This document shows positions 1-9,300 of a stretch of 64,000 nucleotides of DNA, piece by piece (the first letter of the stretch is position 1; each line of letters begins with the position of its first letter). The translations under genes and the position numbers were made by a program. This stretch comes from Pogona vitticeps (taxonomy: Eukaryota; Chordata; Lepidosauria; Squamata; Agamidae): positions 151,067,428 through 151,131,427 of the forward strand of contig NC_135784.1 in the NCBI RefSeq assembly GCF_051106095.1. The letters run 5' to 3'. The notes below the pieces were generated by a model. The model saw only the letters and a program-made list of their open reading frames with translations. It made no database searches and had not been told where the DNA came from.

Positions 1-1154
1 GAAAGCCTCAACTTGGGAGTCTTTGAAGCTTAGCTAGGCCTCGCTTAGGCTTCCTGTTTCTGCCCCAGTGCTAGCTGGGAAATTCCTTTCTGAATAGGAA
101 GGTGGGCAGAGCTAGGAGACACTAGCGAGGCCCCTGTGCCAGGGCTGCTGAACTCGCTCCCTTCCAGACCTGACCCGCTAATGCTAGAGTCTGGTAAAAT
201 GGTCAGAAGGGGAGAGCCATGGGCCTGCCTTCCCTCAGAAAGGGGGCAGTTGTTGTGTGAAGAAAGGCCTTGCCTGCCAAGCTTGCCTAGTCCTGACCGA
301 ACGCTGCCAGCCCAGCAAATTTGGTTTCATGATGACCTTCTGCCTCTTAACACATGATAAAGAAGGGAAGAGGTCAGCTCGGTGACCTTGGGTCTCGGCA
401 TGAGGGGGACTCCAGCTCTGTGGCTGCCCTGGTAACACGAGACTCCGAGCACAATGGCACAAACCTCTGGCTGACCCGACTGTGTGTGTGTGCACAACCC
501 CAGCGCTCCTAGGAAGGGAAGACTTGGCCAGGCCTTGGTCTCTCATGACCTGTAGCTCTCTGGGCTTGGGGGCAAAGAGGGAGGGGGGGCTTGTATTTCT
601 GTTGCTGCTGCCCATTAACCATCACCTCTTACTCAGTCCCTGCCCAGTGGCCATACGGAAGCTGGGGATGTCTTTGTGGAGGATTTTCAGTGGCAGATAT
701 AGGAACTCTGTTGGAGATGTTGGTGTCTGTGTGTACTCTTTCATTACCTACTGAGCTGGAATGGGAAGTGCTCATTGTATCCCGAGGATGGGAGTCCCCA
801 TTGCTAGAAGCAGCTGGCCAAGGGCTTTGTGGGTGTGAGCATCCACTCACTGCCTGGTGCTCTCTCGTCTCCTGTGGTGGTGGTTTCATGTTGGGGTGAA
901 TCACACCGATTACTCAGCCAGTCTTATTCTGGCTGCAACCTGTGATTTTTCTTGTAGAATTCAGAATATTTTTGACAAAGGCCCATGACCTGGTTAATTA
1001 CAATTTAGCCAGTATCTTTCACTTAGTTGTTGTTCCTTTCTGCCTTGTCTGCTGTTCCACTCGGCTCTGGGAATGTCACCTAAAGTGGTCTTTCGTTCCT
1101 TGCTTGAAAAGGCGGCCTTGTGTCCAGATCTGCAGGGGGCGAGGAAAGCTAGAG

Positions 1155-1290
1155 CAGTGGTTCTTAACCTTTGTTACTCGGATATTTTTGAACTGCAACT
1201 CCCAGAAACCCCAGTCAGGACAGCTGGTGGTGAAGGCTTCTGGGAGTTGCAGTCCAAAACTCCTGAGTAACCCAAGGTTAAGAACCAGTG
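1155..1290 (+). mobile_element. hAT-type MITE, 136 bp, with 8-bp TSD
   Basis: The termini are CAGTGGTTCTTAACC and its near-perfect inverted copy GGTTAAGAACCAGTG. The element is flanked on both sides by the 8-bp direct repeat agctagag (1147-1154 and 1291-1298). An 8-bp duplication and a CAGTGGTTCT terminus are hallmarks of hAT (Charlie-like) elements. The interior is itself palindromic (gaactgcaactcccag / ctgggagttgcagtcc). It has no coding capacity. A second copy of exactly the same length lies at 52268-52403. Confidence 0.85.
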
Positions 1291-1412
1291 AGCTAGAGCA
1301 TCACTGAGAAAGTTAGGACGCTTTCAATCTAATCCTTGACCATTTAAAAATGTGCAGCTTCCCTTCAGAGGGGACAGTTGTCTGCCTCTGTCTTTTGTGT
1401 GTTGTTGCTCTG

Positions 1413-1413
<1 letters not shown>

Positions 1414-1451
<38 letters not shown>
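1414..1451. repeat. (TG)n microsatellite
   Basis: An uninterrupted run of about 19 TG units in a CS intron. Similar TG tracts follow near 2364-2390 and 2539-2560, and a (CA)n tract lies near 4396-4413. Confidence 0.95.
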
Positions 1452-1453
<2 letters not shown>

Positions 1454-2359
1454 AGGTAAAGGTCCCTCTTCATTGCACACTTTTCTTTTCAGTGAAACCC
1501 AGAGCATGATAAATCCCTTCCTTAGCCACTTCAGCCTCACTTGGAAAAAAAATATTTTTTAAAACATTTGATAATAGTAGGACAAAGATTTGCAAAGATA
1601 AACTCATAGATAATTTAAATTAGCATGGTGTAATGGTATATCACAGGGATGCCCAAACCCTGATTTCACCAGTGCATTCGATATTGCACAAATCGGAGGA
1701 CATCCGCCTCAGAGGAGTGCTGCCAGTGCACTCTGCCTCTGTACGTGCTTGCGTTTCTCCTTGCCTTTTAAGTGCTATTAAGTGTGATTCTGAGGGCACA
1801 AATAAATGGAACTGTATTGGAGTGGAAGTGTCTGTTTTCCTTTTTTCTGTTCTCTCTCTCTCTCTCTTTTTAATGTGGGGATAGGAGTTCTCGACACAGG
1901 GCTACATTCAGGATTGTTTCTTCCCTGCTGTGGATATTAAAACAATAAGTCTTTCCTGTGCTGCATGAGTTCTCGGTGTGTGCAAAATTAGTCTTTTGTG
2001 TAGCAAAATTCCATTGCCACTGAGGAATGAGGAGAGACACACACACATACCCTCAGCCTCACTTGACCTCTGCCTAAACTACCTGTTGATCTCTGTCAGT
2101 TGAGAAGCTTTTCATCTTCCCTCTCTACGGTAAGCATGGTAAAATATTGCCTCTCTCTTCCACGGCTGCCTCTAAACCCCCACTATCGACGTCCTAGGGT
2201 TACGAACAGGCTGATGGCCCTCTGTTTTGGCCTGCCCGGCTTGCCTGGTTTGATCAGCCTTGCCGACTTCCTCAAGGGCTGCTGGTTTGAGAAACCCCCT
2301 GGCAACCCAAGCAGGGTGTCGCTTGCCAGACATGACTGCTGTAACTTACAGCTCCATGG

Positions 2360-2363
<4 letters not shown>

Positions 2364-2390
<27 letters not shown>
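2364..2390. repeat. (TG)n microsatellite
   Basis: A run of GT/TG dinucleotides in the CS intron, almost perfect. Confidence 0.9.
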
Positions 2391-2538
2391 ATTTTTGCAC
2401 CAGTTCCATACACCATGGAAGTGAAGTGTGCCGAAACATTTTATAGGGAGACAAGGAAGGGTTGATGCAGCTGCCCAGACTAACTGCTCTGTGGTAATAC
2501 TGTGCAAGAGTATGGACTCAGTCTGTGAGAGAAGAGGC

Positions 2539-2560
2539 GTGTGTGTGTGTGTGTGTGTGT
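2539..2560. repeat. (TG)n microsatellite
   Basis: A short perfect GT run in the CS intron. Confidence 0.9.
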
Positions 2561-3108
2561 GGGTGTCTTGTCAAAAGCGGTCCTTTTGAACGTTCCTTGT
2601 GGCTTTCTGAAGCCCTCAAAGCAACCTCCTTGTTTTATTTAAAAGCAGCAGCCTGAATCTGCTTGCTGGTCCCTGCTAAACTAGACTCATTGGTTCAGAT
2701 GCTGACTGTTGGGTCCATCCTTCCATGAATCCAGTTGATTCGATGGGTCTGCTCTGTTGGCCCAGCAGTAGAAATCTGTGACGGGCAGATCTAGTGGCAG
2801 AAGTCGGTCCCTCTGACTATCGACACAGAAAGGGAAGTTCTTAGCACTGCTTCCTGTTTTGACTTCGGAGCCTGCAGGAGGTGCCAAGCTGTGGTGGAAG
2901 GTCGTCTCTCTCCCCCCCCCCCAATTATGAGAGAGCCAGCAGCTTGTCACGTTCCTCCTCCTCCTCCTCCCTCGTCACTCTTTCTGTGGACAGCCAGGCA
3001 TCCTCTGGGAGCCAGTGGACAGGTGGTGTACCTGGAGATGGAAGTAGGGAGACCCTCATGAGTGATGCCTCACCTTCCTCTTGCCTTTCGCTCTCCTTTG
3101 TCTTACAG

Positions 3109-3308
3109 TTTATCTACGAGGACTCCATGGACTTGATTGCCAAGCTGCCCTGTATCGCTGCAAAGATCTACCGCAACCTGTACCGCGAGGGGAGTAGCAT
3201 CGGCGCCATTGACCCTGCCTTAGACTGGGCGCACAACTTCACCAACATGCTGGGCTACACTGACCCCCAGTTCATTGAACTGATGAGACTCTACCTCACT
3301 ATTCACAG
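3109..3308 (+). CDS. CS: CS coding exon ([14 protein letters not shown]...)
   Basis: The acceptor is a pyrimidine-rich run ending in tcttacag at 3108. The exon opens [14 protein letters not shown] and ends LTRLYLTIH-like (LMRLYLTIH) plus two bases (AG) of a split Ser codon. It is 200 bp, phase 0 to phase 2. The donor at 3309 is GCAAGT, not GT. The Ser codon is completed by the T that opens the next exon, giving the conserved TIHSDHEGG. The phase leaves no usable GT donor nearby: the GT at 3313 would put a stop directly after the junction. Confidence 0.96.
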
Positions 3309-6300
3309 GCAAGTCGCGTCGTGCATCTTGAAGCCCCCGAAGGGCTGCCACGTCTGCAGCTGTGGCGTTGCCGCCTTTGCGAACCGGACCCATGGAGGAA
3401 GAAGGGACTTGACCTGACAGGCCAGGCATGGGGGCAGCGCACGCCTCCGTGCCCTCAGGGGTTGGCTCGGAGGGCCCCCATGGGTGGCTTTGATGGTATC
3501 AACGCCTGTCTTGACTTAATGAGTAGGTGGAGGAAACGGAGCTCTTGCGCAGGTCATAAATTCAGCAGGCATAGAGAAAGTAGGGGCAGAGAGGGCTGAG
3601 GCTCCGTATCTCTGTCCGTGTCTTGCTCCTCCCGCAACCATGGAGCCATTTTTTTGGATATACTTTCTCTGGTTCCTTACTATAGAGGGGAAGGAAGCAG
3701 AAAGTGCCCTTGCCTGGTGGGTGTGGGTGTGGGTCTGCTTCATCTGCGCATGGGAACCTTTGTGTGAGCAAGTCCTTTTTCATCTCTGTACCTCACATCG
3801 GCTCTCCACCTTAGCAGAGCCCCGTCTCGACACCTTCTAGAATGGGTTCCCAACCTCGGGTAACCCCGAGTGTCTTGGACAGCATCTTCCAGAAGGCCTT
3901 CCCCGCACAGCACAGCGGTGACGTTGCTGCCCAAGAATACCTGGGTTACCCAAGGTTGGGAGCCCCTGTTCTAGAAGGATAGGCAAAGCCCCGTCCTCCG
4001 GCTGCTGATTGATTGATTGATTGAATTTATATCCCGCACTGTCTGGCAACCAGGCCACTCCGGGTGGCTAACAACCGTATCAGCAACAACATTAAAACAC
4101 AATAAGAAATAAATTTATACATAACCAGATAGGGTAAATTAAAACAGATGGTAATGAAGGTGGTAAAAATGGAGTGATGTAGAGGATGGCAAAAAGGATG
4201 GTAAAAGAGAAGCTGAGATCTTAATATTCTGGGAAAGCCTGGTGGAAGAGCCAGGTCTTTGGTGCTGTTTTGATGCGTTGCGGAGCACTCAGCTGTGCTT
4301 TGCCTGTCACAGTAGAGTTACTGAGTGCAGGATGTTCTCTTTGAGACTCTCTGTCTCTCTCTCTCAAGTGGATTCCAGGTGGAACATGATTTGATACACA
4401 CACACACACACACTTCTTATACGTTCCCTGCACCGCTTGTGTCGAGAGCTGACTCCACTAGGTGGAATGGGGCACGCAGGGTGGCTGTCAAAAGATGCAT
4501 TGGACAATCTTTATTATTTTATTTTATTTGTTTATTTTAAACGTTTTTACTCCATCTTTCTCCTTAAAAAGGACCCAAGGTGGCACCCAGCAATGAAAGT
4601 CAATACTGTACTTAAAGTTGAAAACAATGATTATAGCCTTGGTGTGTGGGGGTTGTGGGAACGAGAGCGAGCGAGCGCTCTTTTGCCCGTAAGCCTAGAA
4701 CTCAAGTAGTGAGTGTTGCCCAAAGGTTTTTGAGATGGGGAGAACACTCTTGAGGAGGCACCTCCGCTCATTTGTAAAGCCCTGGATTTCACCCCCACTG
4801 CATACTAGGCGAAAGGATCTTGAGCAGCAGAATCAAGCACGCCTCTTGCTCGAAACCCTGGCTGTGTTAAGCAAAAGCTTTCCTGCCAGGCTCCTTCCTG
4901 GGTTTGTATGGAGCTCCATCTAGTGGCCGTTAACGTCAACTCCATTTTTTTTCTGCCTGGAAGCTAATGGGTTGTAGCTGCTGCCCTCGGGCTGGTGCTG
5001 AAAATGTTCCTTTCGGCTTGCTTAGAGATGTCCCCAAGTGTTCAGTGTATTTTTTAAACATAAAACTATTGCTTGGTGCCTGTCTCATCTGAAACGAGAC
5101 TTCAGTTCTGGCTAGTAAACTTACATCTGAAATATAACGTGAAATCTCTCAAGCAAAAGTGCCTCTTTGACAATGAAGGAGGGGGCCGTTCTGCCCATGT
5201 AGAACAAAATCTAGGGTTGCCATTGAGTATACATGGTTTCCCTCTCAGTTTACTTGTCATAGGATAATCTGTCTTTTTGAACATGTGTCTGCAGTTAATG
5301 TACAGAAGGACACTGTATCTGCCCTTTCACTTATGTGCAATCTAAAAAATATTTAATTTTTTTTTAATCCCAGAAATGTGTACTATATTTCTCTGATGTC
5401 ACTATCAGAACTGGCCACTAGAGGGAGCCAGGGACTATGCTATGTGTAGTATTTGCTATTATCCACAGTTTTCAGCATTCGTAGGGGTGGGCTTGGAACC
5501 GATCCGCTGCAGATACAGGGGTCCTACTGTATTGCATTTCAGATGTACAGTTAGAAACAGTGTAGACTGGATCATGATGAGAGAGGGTGGGAAGGAGAAC
5601 TGTTCAGTATTACTAGGGAACAGTGAATATAAAGTATGAAATATAACATTTGGGGCATGGAATTAATTAATTGGAAGTGCTTTTATATACATGGAGTAAC
5701 ACTCCCCTACCTTCCTGTTCAGGGGAAATGTTAATGGGTCTTAATTTATTAGTTATAATGCTCCAAATATATGCAGATCTTTGTTTCAGCCTATTGTATA
5801 GTGCAAATAGTGATTTGCCTCCTTTTCTCTTTCCATAGTGACCACGAGGGAGGGAATGTCAGTGCCCACACTTGCCATCTAGTGGGCAGTGCCCTCTCGG
5901 ACCCTTACCTGTCTTTTGCTGCAGCCATGAATGGTCTGGCTGGCCCACTCCATGGTCTTGCGAATCAGGTAGGGAAGACAGCCTTCCCTGACCATGCCAG
6001 GGAACCTGGGGCTGCTTAAAGGGGTGTGTTTGAGGAGCGCCCTCTTTTTCTCGGCTATCAGCATTGGCAAATCTCCTGGGTTTCTTGCAGGAAGTGCTGG
6101 TATGGCTGACAAACTTGCAGAAGGAGCTGGGAGAGGACGTGTCTGACCAAAAACTGAGGGATTTCATCTGGAACACCTTGAACTCTGGCAGGGTAAGAGT
6201 TGCTGTCCTAGCCTCATGGGGCCACTGTGGAAAGTTGTCATTGCAAGAACACAGTGATTTGCTCTGCAGAGTTTGCCAAGTTTTATCAAGCAAATTCCCT

Positions 6301-9300
6301 TTGGAAATGGCGTGAGGTCATAGCCCAGTGATAGGTGGAGCACCTACTTTGATCAGGTTGTAGCTAATGAGAAAAGACTGTCTCTCTCTCTCTCTGCTGG
6401 AAAGCTACCACCCATCGGAGGAGACGGTATTTGCCTACCTGGTTGGAAACTGTGGCTTGGGGGGGTAAGACAGTTCTCTCTGTGCCTTGCAATGTTTTGG
6501 AACATTTGGCAGCCTGGAGACTGGGGGAGATGATGTGACTGGGAGGGCAGGAGAACGAGCTTTGCAAAAGAGCCTTGAACTTCCCAAGCTAGATCAATGA
6601 TATTAGGATCCTAGACCACCAGTAGTGAATAGTTAGTTGGACTGTGTTACTTGGCCTGCGGTGTAGATGTTTGTATTTTTAGTGGGGACTTTTAGTGGGT
6701 GGGGAGTGTTGGGGGATTTTTTAGTGGGTGGGGAGTGTTTGGGGAATTTTATGTGTGTGCATGTGTCTGGTCTCTGGGTGTCTGTGAATTTCATTGTATG
6801 GGTATACTGTGTATATACTTACAATGACGATAAATAAATAAATCAGGGATGCATGTCAGCCAAACGAAAAATGTTTATACCAAGGTGCACCGTGTTCTGA
6901 GACAAATATTGACCCATATCCTACACAAACTATTAATCTGTGTACAATTTGCCATTCCTTTACCTAATCTCATTTGGTTTATAAAGCTGGAGAGGAGGAA
7001 TATGGGGCACTGAAGCGGTGACATTATTGGAATTTTTGTTCCTGCATTTATCTGGAAGCATCAGATTGCATCCTCTTCTTCCCCCGTGACCACAGATTGC
7101 TCTCTCTCTCTCTCTCTCTCTCTGCTTGCAACTCCACATTCTTTCTTTGTTGCTCAGCCGTGGAACTTTGGTGTATGGCCTAGTCCTGATGCTGATTTTC
7201 CTGCCCTGTTTTGCTCCATGTGTAATAAGCCCCTTCTAGGGAACACTTTTGAGTCCCGTTATCAGAAAATAATATCCGTCCCTCTGTTTACCACCCTGGT
7301 TATGCGATGACAGGAGCAGCCAAAATTGATGAACAATTTGGGGCAGGAGAAGGACTCCCAGTTCTTATGCAACAATGCCTAGAAAGCGGAATCTGCAAAT
7401 TAGCTGAAGAAAAGAGTTTGGTTACTGGTTAGTGGGGTGATGGTTCCCATTGGCATAGAAGTAGGAAACTGGAAGTTGGCAGCAGCGGCAGGAGGAGAAA
7501 ACATGTTGCGCAATGCTCATTCAAGCTATGGAGCCACTGAGTTTTTGGGAGTTGGGGAATCAGCGCTGAGACCGTGGTCTGGATGAAGTGAAGCAGGAGA
7601 TGGATTGGGTGGCAGAGAAGTCCAGAGATCACTGGATTTCAGAGGCAATTTGTTTACATTCATAGCAATGACCATTTTCGCTTCCTGAGCGTTAAGACTC
7701 TTCTGGGGGTTCCTGTCCAGTTCTTGTTACAAATATTGAAGAGAGTTAATGGGAAGAGTGTGTGTGTGTGTTTTGTGTTTATAAACCACAACTCAGCTCA
7801 CCGGGCGGTGTTCAGACCTTCTGGCAAGGGACGGCTCTCAAAGGGCAGGGAGTGCTACCTCTGGCCCTGCCGGGCCCCCCACCAGCAGGTGCCATCATCA
7901 AGCCTCTCACCGGGCCTTGTGTTGCAGGTGGTTCCGGGCTATGGCCATGCCGTGCTAAGGAAGACGGACCCCCGCTACACCTGCCAGAGGGAGTTTGCCC
8001 TCAAGCACCTTCCCAAAGATCCCCTTTTCAAGCTGGTGGCCCAGCTGTACAAGATTGTCCCGAACGTGCTGCTGGAGCAAGGCAAGGCCAAGAACCCCTG
8101 GCCCAACGTGGATGCGCACAGTGGGGTCCTGCTCCAGGTGAGTGGCTGCTTGCCTTGCCCGCCTGGCGACCACATATAGAGGGGGAGGACCAGGAGTTCT
8201 GTACCACCTGAGTTAAGGCGGGTCCCGGGGCCTGGGTCTTGCAACCCTTTGGTTTCTTCCGGTAGTGCATGCACCTCGAAGCAGCCCATGGCAGCATTTC
8301 CCATGGGCTCCTTGAGTACAAGCCGGTAGTTCTAGGACTGTTTGGCTTCTGGGACTCACTGATTGTGAGTTAAAGGTCAGCATCCCAGAAGGGGAAAAAC
8401 CAGCCCCCCTCATGGAGGAGGTTTGCTGCCAGTGTTGCTGTGCTGTTCGGCTTTTCTCTCTAGAGAGATCTTCTGCCTCGTTATCAGGGACCCAGCAGAG
8501 GAAGAGCAGCCGATGATGATGAGGTGGACTTTGCCTACCGCTGAGTGGGCTATGTGTACATTAGCCCTGGCTCTTCCTCCGTGAGCTTGCCATATCTGGC
8601 CACTCACTTGCTCCTCCGCTTACTGTTGGGGGTTTCCCCAATGTTGAAACTTAAATATTGGCTGAACGTTGTCAGTACATCCAGCATTCGATGCAGTTAC
8701 GGGATTGGCCCAGCAAGGTGGAATCTGTGCCCTGGAGTGCTGGTGGTGGCCCTGGATTGATTTGAGCGCCAAGCTTCCTTTTCTTACTGTATTAAAAGCA
8801 ACTTTGCCGAGCGCTGGTGTTTTCATGCCCCACCTGAAACGTCTTCCTTGACTGCCCCAGTGAGTACACAGCATGCTTGCCTTTCCTGAAAACGAACCAT
8901 CTTGTCAAGTCCTAGAAATGTGGGGCTCAGCTACCTCTCCAGTGGCTTCTTGCAAGGACAGTTAAGCTTCTGCTCCTAGGAAACCCTGTTCTGCCTCAGT
9001 GTTTTCCTCAGCACCTGCCTTAGAAAGGGTGCCCAGCTTGTGGGCAGCGAAAGCCCCTGAGCTTTGCTTGGTGTTAATTGGCAGCAGATTTAGGTGTAGG
9101 GCCAGTGTTAATAATTGTCGGGGTCAATACTTTCTGAATCTGACTTCTCTCGGACCTGACTGTGTCTGCAAACCCTTCTAGCTGTGAGGGATGCTGAGCT
9201 TTAACTCTATGTATAATTTACCTGGGATTTTGAATATTATGCATCTGGTGACTGTAAGAACTGCTGGATAGCTCAGCGGTCTGGCCATAGTCCCTAAAAT

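Larger units (their letters stand above)
1..3108 (+). other. CS: CS intron sequence left of the first visible exon
   Basis: No upstream CS exon is recognisable here, so I read this as intron. It holds a 136-bp hAT MITE (1155-1290), three (TG)n tracts (about 1414-1451, 2364-2390, 2539-2560) and otherwise unique sequence. The open frames present are short and show no conserved domain. Confidence 0.6.
3309..5838 (+). other. CS: CS intron with GC-AG splice sites
   Basis: This 2.5-kb intron begins GCAAGT and ends tttccatag. It contains a hAT MITE (3843-3968), a minus-strand L2/CR1-group LINE 3' end (about 4010-4290), a second LINE tail (about 4510-4600), a (CA)n tract and a possible MITE end (about 5440-5540). 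The GC donor is supported by reading phase: AG from this exon plus T from the next gives the conserved Ser of TIHSDHEGG. Confidence 0.85.
6193..7927 (+). other. CS: CS intron
   Basis: A GT-AG intron of 1.7 kb. It holds a TC tract near 6379-6398, a CR1-like LINE tail at about 6760-6845 and a (TC)n microsatellite at 7099-7123. No other exon-like sequence is seen. Confidence 0.85.

Noticed and set aside
5859-6293. 144-residue minus-strand open frame over two CS exons
   Set aside because: It is the antisense shadow of conserved CS exons 5839-5968 and 6091-6192.
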